Counted from the first letter of the stretch, positions 45,705 to 57,715 are shown. The stretch: DNA of 64,000 bases from Buddleja alternifolia (GCA_019426215.1 CM033399.1:19211009-19275008); one strand, 5' to 3'. Translations and numbers: made by a program. Notes: generated by a model not told the origin, from the letters alone.

Positions 45705-48700
45705 ATGCAGGTACCTAGAGCCAACACCGACGCTTCAGTATGGTACATAGATAGTGGATCATCGAGACACATGACTGGATCAAAGGATCTCTTGATCAAC
45801 TATCGTGCAACCAATGGTCCTCAAGTTATATTCGGTGATAATTCTAAAGGTAAAACTAAAGGTATAGGTATCATGCATAGGGGGAACATCATGATCAATG
45901 ATGTATACTATGTTGAGGGTCTTAAACATAATCTCCTAAGCATAAGTCAATTCTGTGATAAAGGCTTTGAAATTAAATTTTCTAGTGACTTGTGCGAGAT
46001 AATCGATGTTAAGACAGGATCTACTAAATTAAAAGGAAGAAGAACAAACAATGTATACTTAGTAGATTGGGATTCAACATTAGATAACAACCCTACATGT
46101 TTCGTAGCTAAGAATCAAAACGAATTAGGTTGGTTATGGCACAGAAAAATGAATCACCTCAATTTCAAAACAATCTCTCAATTAATATCTCTAAATCTCG
46201 TAGAGGGATTACCTAAAGGTTCCTTTAATAAAGATCGCTTATGTGATGCTTGTCAAATGGGTAAACAAGTTAAATCATCTTTTAAGAAGAAGCTTCATCT
46301 ATCGACCTCTCGAATACTTGAATTACTACATTTAGATTTGTTTGGTCCTATTCAAATCATGAGCGTTAGTGGTAAAAAGTATTCACTAGTAATAGTTGAT
46401 GATTTTTCACGCTATACATGGGTAGAATTTTTAGCATCTAAAGATGAAACTAGTGCCAAGCTCACCTCTCTAATTCGTCAACTACAAAACTCAAAAGATC
46501 TAAAAGTGACAAGAATTAGAAGTGATAGAGGAACTGAATTTACTAACCATATTGTTGAGAAATTTTGTAAAGACTTTGGAATACTTCATGAGTATTCAGC
46601 ACCTAGAACACCTCAACAAAATGGAGTTGCTGAACGACGGAACAGAACGCTTAAAGAAGCCGCTAGGACTATGTTAGCCGAGTCTAAGCTGCCTCAAAGG
46701 TTGTGGGCCGAAGCTATCAACACTGCTTGCTACACTCAGAACCGGTGTATGATCAACAAGCAACATGAAAAGACTCCATATGAGTTATGGAAGGGACGTA
46801 AGCCGAATGTTTCATACTTTCATGTATTTGGTTCAAAATGTTTCATTCATAACAATGGTTCCCAAAGCCTAAAGACATTTGATCCTAAAGCAGATGAAGG
46901 AATCTTTCTAGGTTACGCCAAAAATGGAAAGAGCTTTCGCATCTTAAATAAGGTCAAATCGAAGGTTGAAGAATCCATTCATGTTGTGTTTGATGATGCT
47001 AACCAAGAACCGAGTAAGGTTAATATTAATGATGCAGGAATTGAAGATTTATCTCAACAAGCGTCACAAATCAATCTGTGTGATGATAGTGATATTGATG
47101 AAGATAATGAAATCATTGTACCTAATCCTAAGACTACTCGTAAAGACATCAACGATGACATTGCAAGAAACGCTGATGATCATGAAGGGAATGTTCATCA
47201 AGAGCAAACTCAAACTATAAACACTGAAGCGCCTACGCAAGGAATTGGTCAAGCGCCTGCACAGTTTAATCAAACGTTAGATCAATCTCTTAACCCGTTC
47301 CAACCAGACAGAAAATGGCTCAGAGACCATCCACCAGAACTAATTATTGGAGATATTGGAGCACCCGTTAGAACAAGAGCCGCTACAATAAATGAGGCCA
47401 TGTTTGCAAGCTTCCTATCTCAAATGGAACCAAAGAAAGTGGATGAAGCGCTTAACGATCCAAGTTGGATAGAAGCCATGCAAGAAGAGCTAAACCAATT
47501 TGAAAGAAATGAGGTATGGACGCTAGTACCAAGACCAACCCACCAAGGGGTCATTGGAACTAGATGGGTCTATAGAAACAAAATGGATGAGAATGGGATT
47601 GTGATTAGAAACAAAGCCAGACTCGTAGCTCAGGGATACTGTCAAGAAGAGGGCATCGACTTTGATGAAACATACGCTCCAGTTGCCCGTCTTGAAGCAA
47701 TCCGCATGTTTCTAGCGTTTGCAGCATTTAACAAATTTACAGTGTATCAAATGGACGTAAAGAGTGCATTTCTGAATGGTAAACTCCAAGAAGAAGTATA
47801 TGTGGAGCAACCACCAGGATTCATCAACAACCATGGGAAAAGCATGGTTTACAAATTGGACAAGGCACTCTATGGTCTTAAACAAGCACCACGAGCATGG
47901 TATGACACTCTTTCTATCTTCCTTATAGGTAAAGGCTTTTCAAAAGGCAGCGTTGACACAACGTTATTCAAAATTACCCATAATGGAGATATTCTCCTAG
48001 TTCAAATTTATGTTGATGATATTATATTTGGATCTACCAATAAGCGTCTATGTGAGAAATTTTCGAAGATGATGCAAGATCAATTTGAAATGAGCATGAT
48101 GGGTGAATTAACTTTCTTCCTAGGATTACAAGTTAAACAACTCCCTAATGGCATATTCATAAACCAAACTAAATATACTAGAGATATGATCAAGAAATTT
48201 GGTATGGAAAATGCATCACCTTCAAAAATTCCAATGAGCCAAACGCTTAAGCTAGATAGAGATGATAATGGAAAGAAAATTGATATCACTAACTATAGAG
48301 GTATTATTGGATCACTTCTTTATCTTACAGCTAGTAGACCTGATATTATGTTCTCAGTATGCATGTGTGCACGATTTCAAGCTGATCCTAGAGAATCACA
48401 CTTAATTGCTGCTAAAAGGATCCTTAAGTACCTAAAAGGCACACAAAATGTGGGCTTATGGTATCCTAGGGATTCTCCTTTTGAACTAATTGGTTATTCA
48501 GATGCAGATTTTGCAGGATGCAAAATAGATAGAAAAAGTACTAGTGGAACATGTCAATTTCTAGGTGATAGACTAATTTCATGGCATAGTAAGAAGCAAC
48601 AGTCCATCGCTACTTCCACCGCTGAAGCTGAGTATGTAGCCGCTGGAAGCTGTTGTGCACAGATCCTTTGGATGAGGCAACAACTTAGAGATTATGGAAT

Positions 48701-48956
48701 AATCCTAGATCCAACTCCTATCCATTGTGACAATCAAAGCGCCTTAGCAATGACTCAAAATCCAGTTCTTCACTCTAGAACCAAACACATTGACATTCGC
48801 TATCACTTTCTACGTGACCACGTTCAAAAGAAAGATATCTCCATGCACTTCATTGGTACAGAAAAGCAACTGGCAGATATCTTCACCAAAGCGCTTAACG
48901 AACAACGTTTTCTCACTTTAAGAAGTGAACTAGGTATGATTGATCTAAATGCTTAA
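45705..48956 (+). CDS. pol: Pol polyprotein of the Sirevirus-like element
   Basis: 1083 aa without interruption; copies the element's RNA and inserts the DNA. Protease [10 protein letters not shown] at residues 16-25. Pre-integrase zinc motif [10 protein letters not shown]...CDACQMGK at about 145-187. Integrase catalytic residues D211, D274 and E310 (DD35E spacing), with [12 protein letters not shown]. Reverse transcriptase from about 590, with YVDD at 769-772. RNase H with YSDADFAG at about 931 and [10 protein letters not shown] after it. The ATG directly follows a TGA in the same frame and lies in another frame from the preceding gag part, so expression must involve frameshifting or a separate initiation. 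All catalytic motifs are intact, which fits a young copy. Confidence 0.95.
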   Translation: MQVPRANTDASVWYIDSGSSRHMTGSKDLLINYRATNGPQVIFGDNSKGKTKGIGIMHRGNIMINDVYYVEGLKHNLLSISQFCDKGFEIKFSSDLCEIIDVKTGSTKLKGRRTNNVYLVDWDSTLDNNPTCFVAKNQNELGWLWHRKMNHLNFKTISQLISLNLVEGLPKGSFNKDRLCDACQMGKQVKSSFKKKLHLSTSRILELLHLDLFGPIQIMSVSGKKYSLVIVDDFSRYTWVEFLASKDETSAKLTSLIRQLQNSKDLKVTRIRSDRGTEFTNHIVEKFCKDFGILHEYSAPRTPQQNGVAERRNRTLKEAARTMLAESKLPQRLWAEAINTACYTQNRCMINKQHEKTPYELWKGRKPNVSYFHVFGSKCFIHNNGSQSLKTFDPKADEGIFLGYAKNGKSFRILNKVKSKVEESIHVVFDDANQEPSKVNINDAGIEDLSQQASQINLCDDSDIDEDNEIIVPNPKTTRKDINDDIARNADDHEGNVHQEQTQTINTEAPTQGIGQAPAQFNQTLDQSLNPFQPDRKWLRDHPPELIIGDIGAPVRTRAATINEAMFASFLSQMEPKKVDEALNDPSWIEAMQEELNQFERNEVWTLVPRPTHQGVIGTRWVYRNKMDENGIVIRNKARLVAQGYCQEEGIDFDETYAPVARLEAIRMFLAFAAFNKFTVYQMDVKSAFLNGKLQEEVYVEQPPGFINNHGKSMVYKLDKALYGLKQAPRAWYDTLSIFLIGKGFSKGSVDTTLFKITHNGDILLVQIYVDDIIFGSTNKRLCEKFSKMMQDQFEMSMMGELTFFLGLQVKQLPNGIFINQTKYTRDMIKKFGMENASPSKIPMSQTLKLDRDDNGKKIDITNYRGIIGSLLYLTASRPDIMFSVCMCARFQADPRESHLIAAKRILKYLKGTQNVGLWYPRDSPFELIGYSDADFAGCKIDRKSTSGTCQFLGDRLISWHSKKQQSIATSTAEAEYVAAGSCCAQILWMRQQLRDYGIILDPTPIHCDNQSALAMTQNPVLHSRTKHIDIRYHFLRDHVQKKDISMHFIGTEKQLADIFTKALNEQRFLTLRSELGMIDLNA

Positions 48957-50072
48957 TCATTCGAAACATCATACTTTTGTTAGGCATGAAATTTAGGGGG
49001 AATTCACTTTATTTTATGTAATTTATGGGGAACCTACATAGGGGGAACCTTAAAAGAGCTAACTATACTTAAGTGAATATGACCAAAAATGTTTTCCCTT
49101 GCATCGGTCATACGCACTTAGCACCATACACTTAAATCCTTTTGACGCTTATTACACAAATCTGTCTTAGCGTCTGCACTTCTTTCAAAATAAACTAAAC
49201 GCTTAGCTTTATTCCCGGCTAAAGCACTTAGTAAAAAGATCCTTTAAAAGCAAGCGTACATTACCCTACGCTAAAACGAGAAAGTGGATTAGTCAATCAA
49301 TGCAATTAATGCTGACTTGACATTCCTCACCCTTCGCTCAAGAAAACCCATGGGTACTCATCACGTTTTTCAAAGATGGTTCAGCACATGTACACGCGTC
49401 AGTACAATTACCATGTATCTTAGACGAATACAACCAGCGCTGAATATTTTAAACCAAAAGTAAAACACTACTACCAAGACATAATGATAAGTACTGGGAA
49501 ACTGTGTCCTCATACACACCCTGAAAAGAATAATTCTATATGTTACAATGACCGCTAAAGCACAAAATGTTACTTGAAAGAGAACCTCAAGATTCTCAAG
49601 CGTCAACATAACACTGAATTGTTTCAAGCGTCATTCTGAATAGGTCCGGACGCTTTAACAAATTTTTGGCGGGTATTTGAATAGTTGTTCAAAATTATGG
49701 TTCCCGAACAGTTTTCATAAAAAACGTATCCGCTTTTCATGGGCACACGTATCACTCTCAGTATATCAAAAGTCTCTGTTTCAAACTTTTAATCGGACGT
49801 CAAAATAGTATATGTGGAAGTTACTAAAAGAAACCGTGCCTATTTAATCTAAATTCACGTCCACAGTTATATTTTAACGGCTGAGATTTATATTTCTCCA
49901 CGTGTCAACATCTCAAACTTCAAACACAAAGAACATTCAAATTGAAGTATCTCAAAAACACACTTTCTGCAGAAAACAAACACTCTTATACTCTATTACA
50001 TTCGTGCAAGAAAAATCTCTCTCTTTCTCAAAACAAAAATTTTCATTCGTAATCTCTGTCTACTTCTCACTA
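48957..50072 (+). other. Non-coding spacer between pol and the extra ORF
   Basis: About 1.1 kb. GGGGAA tracts near 48995-49050 look like a second purine tract. From 49141 to 49680 I count about 11 AGCG/CGCT words. TATTTAATC near 49840 could belong to a promoter for the downstream ORF; not proven. Confidence 0.45.
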
Positions 50073-53000
50073 ATGGCACCCAAGAAAGCTACTGCTGGAA
50101 CCACTGAAGTTGTTGTTAAGGTCACTGAAGGCCTTATAGTTGATTGGAAGTTTCTCTATGAAAACCCCCAAATTGATTTAACGGAAATGATGGATTCTGT
50201 AGCAGAGGCTGGGCTTCAGAAATTTCTCACAAAATATTCGTATATGTTTCCTGAAGAACTAGAATTTTTCTGGAGAAATGCTCGACTGTCTGACGATGAG
50301 ACTTCCATCACTTGTTTGTTTCCTGTCTCCAAGAAGGAATCAAAGACGTTCACTCTCTCTGCGGCCTCTATTGCCCAGAATTTCTCTCTACCTAATGCTG
50401 GAGCCACTTTAGACACTATCACTGAAGAACAAATTCAAGAAGTCTGGACTCAGATTAGCGCTTACGATGATGTTCCATACAAACCGTACTTTGAGAAGAA
50501 AGATATAGTGAACAGGTATCGAGTCTTGGCTGATTTCTGCAGTAAAAACATTGAATGCAGAGTGGGAACCTTCGACAAAATCAACCCAACCCAGTTCCAG
50601 ATGATGACTGCCATCCTGCTCAAGATAAAAATCAACCGGAGCGCCTATATATTCAGCAGGTTCAGAGACAGTCTACGCACTTCAAACAGACCTTATGGTC
50701 TAGTTTTAAGTGATCTAATTTTTCGAGCAGAGTGCACCTCTTCAGCAGGAGTCACCGTGGCCAAGCATAAGTTCTATGGGCCAAGAATCATCAATAATCT
50801 CTTCAATCCACCCAAAGTTGGAGGTGCTGCTAAGCCTCTCTCTGAGCGCCAAGTTGTCCGAGCAGCGTCAGATGAGGAGGCTGAGCGTCCAGATCAGGAG
50901 AAAGCCAAACGTAATGTGAAGCGTCCCACTGTCACAAAGAAACGGGCTCCTCGAAAGCCCAAGGCTCAACCTATCAAAGGCGATGAAGATGACGAGGATT
51001 CTATACCCCTCATTAGTCGGAAAGATCTGGAAAAGGTTCTCAAAAATATTGACTTTGAAGAACCTGCAGTTCCACAGACTCAAGCGTTCCCCGCCGAAGG
51101 TATAAATGTGAAGCGTATCTTCAAGAGACGTAAGCGTCCAACTGCTGCCATTTCTTCTGAGGCTACACAAAGTGACCAAGCCATAGCTGCTGTCCCGATA
51201 TCATCCTTTGAACCACCAGTTGATGTCCATCTGGATGTGGATATGGCCAACATCGTGGCCATCGCACATGAAGCCGCCATCGAATCCACAAATCTCGAGC
51301 CTGATGAACCTGAAATCCCAGGGGTTCAACCACTGCTTGCATTACCTAGTCCAACAGAGGCACGCTCAGAAGGTCAGAGTGATGCTAACGACGTTGTGAT
51401 TCATCGACATTTCTTCAAGCTGGATCCCTTAAAGACTATCGATCACTCAGTCGATTATTTCCCTCCAGCGCCCGCAGAAACCTTCATACCTACCGGATAT
51501 AATGAAGAAAGTCTTATCAATGCTGAGAATGATATCGCCAAGCTCATACAGTTTGATCTGACTGTACGCAACACTCTATTTAACACAGCCTTAACCCCAA
51601 CTGATAAAGCTTACTACACAGCCCTTGAACTCAGGAAGACTCCCAAACACATCCCGGCTTCAGTGACTCTCCAAGCACAGAGGCAAGGAGGCAAGACTCC
51701 CAGAGCTGATGTTGATTTAGCTTATTATCTGGACTGTGGGACAAGCAAACCCACTGGCTTCGCTCTCAGAGACTACAACATCAGAGTCTATGAGCGTCAG
51801 GATAAGCTTGTGAACCCAACGGAAACGCTAGTAAACAAAGAAGGCTATTCTCACTCCCCAACACTGGTAAAAAGCAGGGAAAACAAGCGCTCAGCTAATC
51901 CTCTCCTCCTGTGGAAGAATAAAGGAGTACATGCCGGTGAGCGTCCAGCTTCACTGACCGAGATGATTCAACTTGAAACCGATGCATATTTTGACTGCGT
52001 CTGGAACGCTAACTACCAACCAGACAGGTATCGTTTTGAATCCATCTGTGATATTCATCACCAAGGATTTCGTGCTATACTTAATGCAGGAACTGAGTAT
52101 TGTATGACTGAGATAAGATGGGCTGAAGCTTACATGGGTGACACGTATAAATTTGAAGACTTGGTTAGCACTCCCCATCTGTTCAGCATAGGGATTCATG
52201 ATAAAAAGACCAAATTTGCACGCTACATGCTAACGCAGCGCCAACATAGACTTGGACCCGTTCTGAAGCTGCCTCTGATCCGCCATCAACCTGAACACCG
52301 CTTAAGACAAGCGTTGCACAAACTGGCCAACTCTTCTCTACGCTTTGCTGATCAAGCGTCCACCAGCGGTTCTTCTCCCCTGTCCTGTCTGAACTTCACC
52401 CATAGCCACTGTGAAGACAACTTTTCTCTCATGATGACAATTATGCCTCCAGTCTCCCTATTCGACAAAATCTTCACAGAAAATCTGCGACAGTGGAATG
52501 GCTCTCGGATCAATCCCTTCAGAGGATATCCACTTCTTCCGTCTATTCGACAAGAAGTCTTAAGTCACTATGATTTTATTTTGTCGCTGCTAGAAAGATC
52601 TCAAGCGCTTGCTTCAGCCATCTACCCATACTTGGAAGAGTATTACCGACTCCACGTTCCCGACTCTCGGAAACCAAAGACTCTCCCAACAGATCGGCTA
52701 ATTGGCTTCTCACAACACTATTGCCCAGATGCCTTATTCTCCATCTGCCAAGCGCCCTCCAAAATCTTTCCCACTCATGTGCTGGATATCCTCGGGCCAA
52801 TGTATATCAGGGCTCTGGATAGTCCTATCAGAACGTTCATTCAAGGTACTTATCTCCCCACTCTACATTTGAATGAACTTCTACAGACTGCTACGTATCC
52901 ATATGCAGATGAGCCGTTTGCTAGCTTGGACTTTCGGTTTACGGACTTTAGCCGTATAGAATCAGAATTTACTGCAGCACCAGCTGACACGTTTCCTGCT

Positions 53001-53981
53001 CCTGAGCGCTTATTAGAATTACCACAAGCGCCTCATTCCCCCAGTCCAACTGAATCCGACTCTATTGCATCCACCGAGTCCAACAGTGCCCCAGAGCTTC
53101 GAGGAACAGTATTTGATCCTACTTATCAAGTACCTATTGAATCTCTCAAACACACATCTCGTTTTAAGCCTCGAGTCAGCACTGCAATTCCCGACGCTCA
53201 AACGTCCATGACTGAATGCCTCACTCAACTACAGCAACTATCTACAGCTACTCAGGCAAGTCATGTGGCCTTAACCAATGATCTACAAGACCGGTTCACG
53301 GCTCTAGAGACCTCTCTCACAGACGCTAATCACGCTAAACTCCTGGTCATGAAAGAACATTTCGACCAGCGTCTAACCACTCTTGAGGCCTCTGTCGCTC
53401 AGATTGCTACTCAAGTCAGTCTTCTTACTCAGCATTTCATACAGACTGATGATGGCAATAAGGGGGAAAAGAAGGGAGAAAAGAGGAAATCGTCAACATC
53501 TAAAGATCAAGTTCCTCCTCCACCATCCAAGCGTCAACATATTGATACTTCTCTCACACTGAGTACAGAACCAAGGTATCCCTATCCCTCTTGGGTAACT
53601 ACATCGGTTGAAGCGTCCAATAAGAAAGAAACTCCCAGAGTGCTCTATCCAACTCTTCCATTGCCTTCAAGAGCACTGCTTGAACAGTTTGACATTCCTC
53701 TTCTCAGAGCATCAATTCCAGAACCATCTGATCCAGCAGTATTAGCCTTAGAAAGAAAAATGTCTGACTTCGACCAAACCTTCAGAATTTGCCTACGATA
53801 CATAGGCATCAGTCCAGAAGAATGGGATAAACACTTCATTGCCTTTAAGGCACGACAAATTCAAGAAAACAAGCACATAATCAGTAAAGATCATGCTGCG
53901 ATGATGACGTTAGAAGATCAGATAACTGAAGCAATCCGTGCTGAAATGACTAAGAGATACAAGATCAAGTCACGATCTTGA
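50073..53981 (+). CDS. Extra ORF in envelope position, Sirevirus-like element
   Basis: 1302 aa from MAPKKATAG; an in-frame upstream ATG at 49902 would add 57 residues. The later start is preferred because the extension is compositionally unlike the rest. SIRE-type elements carry an 'envelope-like' ORF here, but no hydrophobic signal peptide or transmembrane helix is obvious after residue 1. The N-terminal third looks globular (PEELEFFWRNARL near residue 58, then YVFSRF-like and RPYGLVLSDL motifs) and resembles 'putative plant transposon protein' domains. Lysine/arginine patches with nuclear-signal character follow (KRPTVTKKRAPRKPKAQ, KRIFKRRKRPT). Near the C terminus a coiled-coil-like stretch (LQDRFTALETSLTDANH) precedes another basic patch (KKGEKRKSS). 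It is fully open. Function unknown; a nuclear or DNA-binding role is inference. Confidence 0.75.
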   Translation: MAPKKATAGTTEVVVKVTEGLIVDWKFLYENPQIDLTEMMDSVAEAGLQKFLTKYSYMFPEELEFFWRNARLSDDETSITCLFPVSKKESKTFTLSAASIAQNFSLPNAGATLDTITEEQIQEVWTQISAYDDVPYKPYFEKKDIVNRYRVLADFCSKNIECRVGTFDKINPTQFQMMTAILLKIKINRSAYIFSRFRDSLRTSNRPYGLVLSDLIFRAECTSSAGVTVAKHKFYGPRIINNLFNPPKVGGAAKPLSERQVVRAASDEEAERPDQEKAKRNVKRPTVTKKRAPRKPKAQPIKGDEDDEDSIPLISRKDLEKVLKNIDFEEPAVPQTQAFPAEGINVKRIFKRRKRPTAAISSEATQSDQAIAAVPISSFEPPVDVHLDVDMANIVAIAHEAAIESTNLEPDEPEIPGVQPLLALPSPTEARSEGQSDANDVVIHRHFFKLDPLKTIDHSVDYFPPAPAETFIPTGYNEESLINAENDIAKLIQFDLTVRNTLFNTALTPTDKAYYTALELRKTPKHIPASVTLQAQRQGGKTPRADVDLAYYLDCGTSKPTGFALRDYNIRVYERQDKLVNPTETLVNKEGYSHSPTLVKSRENKRSANPLLLWKNKGVHAGERPASLTEMIQLETDAYFDCVWNANYQPDRYRFESICDIHHQGFRAILNAGTEYCMTEIRWAEAYMGDTYKFEDLVSTPHLFSIGIHDKKTKFARYMLTQRQHRLGPVLKLPLIRHQPEHRLRQALHKLANSSLRFADQASTSGSSPLSCLNFTHSHCEDNFSLMMTIMPPVSLFDKIFTENLRQWNGSRINPFRGYPLLPSIRQEVLSHYDFILSLLERSQALASAIYPYLEEYYRLHVPDSRKPKTLPTDRLIGFSQHYCPDALFSICQAPSKIFPTHVLDILGPMYIRALDSPIRTFIQGTYLPTLHLNELLQTATYPYADEPFASLDFRFTDFSRIESEFTAAPADTFPAPERLLELPQAPHSPSPTESDSIASTESNSAPELRGTVFDPTYQVPIESLKHTSRFKPRVSTAIPDAQTSMTECLTQLQQLSTATQASHVALTNDLQDRFTALETSLTDANHAKLLVMKEHFDQRLTTLEASVAQIATQVSLLTQHFIQTDDGNKGEKKGEKRKSSTSKDQVPPPPSKRQHIDTSLTLSTEPRYPYPSWVTTSVEASNKKETPRVLYPTLPLPSRALLEQFDIPLLRASIPEPSDPAVLALERKMSDFDQTFRICLRYIGISPEEWDKHFIAFKARQIQENKHIISKDHAAMMTLEDQITEAIRAEMTKRYKIKSRS

Positions 53982-54154
53982 TTTTTACTTGTGCTTCTCT
54001 CTTTTTAGTTGTAAAATGCCTGTACTATGAAATATATATATAAAATGCATTTTACAGCTGAAACATCTCGTTAAAGCTCAAACTAACTTACTAACTTACG
54101 CTAACCTTCACTTTAGGTATCTAACGCTTGAACTAAATAAGTATTGCCATCATC

Positions 54155-54168
54155 AAAAAGGGGGAAAT
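54155..54168 (+). promoter_or_regulatory. Polypurine tract of the Sirevirus-like element
   Basis: AAAAAGGGGGAAAT immediately before the 3' LTR; primes plus-strand synthesis. Confidence 0.8.
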
Positions 54169-55937
54169 TGTTAGGAATTTCATATTAGATGTTTTGATGA
54201 TGACAAATAGGACTTCCTGTTAGACCCCGAAAAGTGTAAAAGCTTTCATAGAATGTTATGTATAAGTACCTGAAAGCTTATTTATCTTAGGCTTATAGTA
54301 TTTATCTTTGTAGAATTCTTTAGACTAAGTATGTTGTGACACTAAATCACTTAGGAGAATTCTGGGTGAGTCTACCAAGTGACGAAGGTGAAGATCAAGC
54401 ATCTGAAGCTACAATAGATAAAGATATCTTGAAGCGTCCGTCAAACGCTTTAGGGATTATCCCAGTGCTCAAACTACGAATGGATAACTCAGGCCGAATA
54501 CTCAACATCAAGTGAAATGACGGAATTCTCAGTGAGACCATCAAGACAAGATTGAAGAGTAAGTGTCTGAAATAAAGAGAAGAAACTCAGGATCAGTCCA
54601 AGCGTCTGTCCAATACACGAGAATAACTATTCTCTTCAGCAAGCGTCCAAAAGGTTAAACCAACACAACCTACAAAGAACGTAACCTGAAAACTCAAACC
54701 CAAAACTATCCAAAGACTTAAAAATGCATGAATCAAACGGACGAATTATTTCCAATGGAAATAAGACAAGATGCATTAAAAGTCGGATAAGTGCTATTAA
54801 AATATAAGCACTATAACGTATGGGTAAGCCATTCTTTTGACCGAAACTGTCAGAAGTTATGAAACCAAGAACATGCCTAACTAATTAAGTATACCCAAAG
54901 TTAGAAATGTCTGAACTCAAGGAATGTTTGGGGAAACGAGACTCCAACCGTGTCAAACGGACAAAAACCACCAATACCTTATAAATAGCTCTTTCAACAA
55001 ACAAGTAAAGTGACACACACAAAAAACAAAAAAAATATACCTACTTTGTTGAAGGAAAAGCTTACTGAAAATCATAGCCAAATATCCATATAAGCTTTTC
55101 ACAAATATTCCAGAGACAGTCACCCATATCTCAAATCTCTTTTTAAGAAGAACCTACACTACCATTGAGATATCCCCAAGTTGTTTGAACTTTCCAAAAA
55201 CAAACAAACCCGTGACCAAAACCATCAACACCTTTCATCTGAGTGAGAAAGCTGGTTGACTTGCAAGCAATATTTTTGTGTAAAAGAAGCTTGTTGAAGT
55301 TGATCTCTATTGGAGCTGAAATCTGTGTGACCAAGGAGTTTCGAGATCAAGAGTAACTTGCACCATTTCTGAGTGAAAGAAGCAAGGGGATAGAAGGTCT
55401 TTAGTGGAGCTGAAATCTGTGTGACCAAGGAGTTCCGAGATCATATCCAATCTCCCTCTATCTTGTAGAAGTCTCTGTGTGACTCTTCGATAATCATCAT
55501 AGTGGAAAACCTCCCTGATAAAAGGAGAAGAAGGACGTAGCTGGGATTACATCACCCAGTGAACCTTATAAATATCTTGTGTCATTTACCTCTTTAAGCA
55601 TTCATTGTTTTACTGCTTTACTATTCATATTGCATACATTCTGATAAAGTTTTAAAACAACTAAGCGACTACTTTCGATTAACTAACTGAACGCTAAGCT
55701 ATAAAATACTTCCGCTGTGCTAACTCTGATTTAGTGACTAAACTCTGCCCTACTTTGGTAAGCGTTGAAATCACCGAGTCTAAGTTAACGTTTCTCAAGC
55801 GCCACATCCAGCGCTTAAACTTGTCAAGCGTTCAAATACTTCAAAGTGATACGAACTTTTAAGAAGTCGAAAAAGACTTCAGGGTCTATTCAACCCCCCC
55901 CCTTCTAGACCCTTTCGTATACCACTTGGGACCAACA
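54169..55937 (+). repeat. 3' LTR of the Sirevirus-like element
   Basis: 1769 bp. Two RAGCGY words intact in the 5' LTR are lost here by CpG transitions: CAAGCGTCTG to CAAGCATCTG (near 54398) and TAAGCGTCTG to TAAGTGTCTG (near 54560). Confidence 0.93.
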
Positions 55938-55953
55938 TATATATATATATATA

Positions 55954-57715
55954 TAGGTTAGGATTATGCCCTCAAATGCTATAGAGGATAGAATGATAGG
56001 GCATCTATCTTGCAATTAACTTATTTTGACATTATTAATAAAGACATTTTTTAGTTTTTACTTAAATCTTATCTGTATCTATAAGTAGTGTAAAACATTT
56101 TGTCCATATTTTTAGTGCGAGCCCTCTACTTCCTATGGGATAGGAAAAGTGGCACTAGAGAGATGGATCTTGATTACTAAAAAAACTTTGTAAGTAAAAT
56201 GAGGTCTATAATGGAAAAATAAAGACTTAGAACACTTATACAATCTTATCTCTGACATGGGAGTGCCTGTCTAATACCATGGGATGGTAGGAGATTAAGA
56301 TTGTAGGCACATCAGTGGAACTGATATGCTCGAACACGACTCGTATTGGTTCTATCACATGAGTTTTTACTCTGTGACTGTCAATGACATAATTGATTTT
56401 GCGTAATAGGTATAAGTGAACCTTTGACCTGAAATATCAGGCTGAAGATACACTTGTGATGTCAAGTATTTCATTAGAGTAGTTAGACCTAATTCACCAG
56501 TTGGTGAGGTCGACCTCAAAACGCGGCTTGATGGGCATGTGGTAGTCTTTGCTGATATCAAAATGGGACTTGTTCTCTCATAAGTGTGTGAGAAAGTACC
56601 CTATGTGATTATAGATACATAGAGATCAAAGTCTTTGGCCAAAGCAAAAAGAGACGATTGTGCGAGGCACTAAATCGATCTCAATGATCTCGTATTATTA
56701 TAATTAATACATATGGTCAAGTCCAGTGAGTTTGACATAACCATGACTAATGAACAAAGGGTTTATACTTATATGGTATTTATAATTGGAAGGTTGCGGA
56801 ATGATCCTATCATTCGTTTTTGTTTGGGCTACGAAGTGGGCCATGTGACTGGCTAGGTGTTACTCTCTTCTTTTGGTTTCCTTTCATTGCCAAACGAAAC
56901 GAACCTAAAGAGTCGCGCTGAAGGATTGATAAAGAAAAATCAACAAAGGAGTTTCTATTTTTCTTCTAGGAGTTTTAATTTATTGGATAAATTAAATTTA
57001 TTAATTATTCATTGATGAAATAATTAATTAAAAGGTTAATATTAATTATTAATTAATTTCCTATGAAAATATATTAATGAATTAATTTATCTAATTAATT
57101 TATTTATTGGATATAATAAATTATTAATTGAATAAGAAATTAATTAAAATAAAAGAATCCCGGGGCTTGAAGAAGACGTCCATTTCGACGCCAATTAGGC
57201 CTTAGTGGGTGTCCATGATGACTCCCAATCTTACAAGGGATCTTTTGTTTTGTCTTGTTCAATAAGTCAATAAGATATATAAGGAATCTTTTGACCTAGA
57301 ACAAGTAAGAGACTTTCAAAACTCTCTTAGAAAGAAAAGAAAGAAAAAAAATCCTCCTCCCCTCTGTAATACTAGCCTTCATCGCTTAGAGAAAAATAGT
57401 GGGAATTTTTCGTCAATCAATCCGTGCGTGATAATTTAGAGACAGCGTAATTTCGTTGTTTGGATCAAATTCAAGAAATTCGAAGAATTCAAAAATTGAA
57501 GATTATACGTGGATTGAAGAAATCAAGGATTCATCAATTCAAGTTTTAAGTGAAAAATAATATTTTTCAACCTCTTCGCTTCAACGGGTAAGTAGTTATT
57601 CGTAAAGCAGAATTGTCAATTTGAATATGCGATCAAGAAATCAACTTTGGGTTTTAAAATAATTTTTTTTGAAATTCTTCCGCTGCTTTTATATTATTTT
57701 TCACGATACCCAACA
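55954..57715 (+). mobile_element. Solo LTR, family with GGTTAG start, in the CACTA TA tract
   Basis: 1762 bp from GGTTAGGATTATGCCCTC to ATACCCAACA, with ATATA on both sides (55949-55953 and 57716-57720). Contains TTCCGCTGC near its end. No primer site, genes or second LTR adjoin it, so it is a solo LTR left by LTR-LTR recombination. The same family occurs inverted at 61357-62957. Confidence 0.75.

Larger units (their letters stand above)
41589..55937 (+). mobile_element. Sirevirus-like Ty1-copia retrotransposon, 14.3 kb, almost intact
   Basis: LTRs are 41589-43355 and 54169-55937, both starting TGTTAGGAATTTC and ending GGGACCAACA. TGGTATCAGAGCGG at 43358 is the initiator-Met tRNA primer site. 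AAAAAGGGGGAAAT before the 3' LTR is the purine tract. Order: gag, protease, integrase, reverse transcriptase, RNase H, then a long extra ORF, as in the SIRE/Maximus (Sirevirus) lineage. It is inserted in a TA tract of the CACTA element; TATAT on both sides fits a 5-bp duplication but is not diagnostic. LTRs differ at about 18 sites by eye (about 99% identical), so it is young. Confidence 0.95.
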
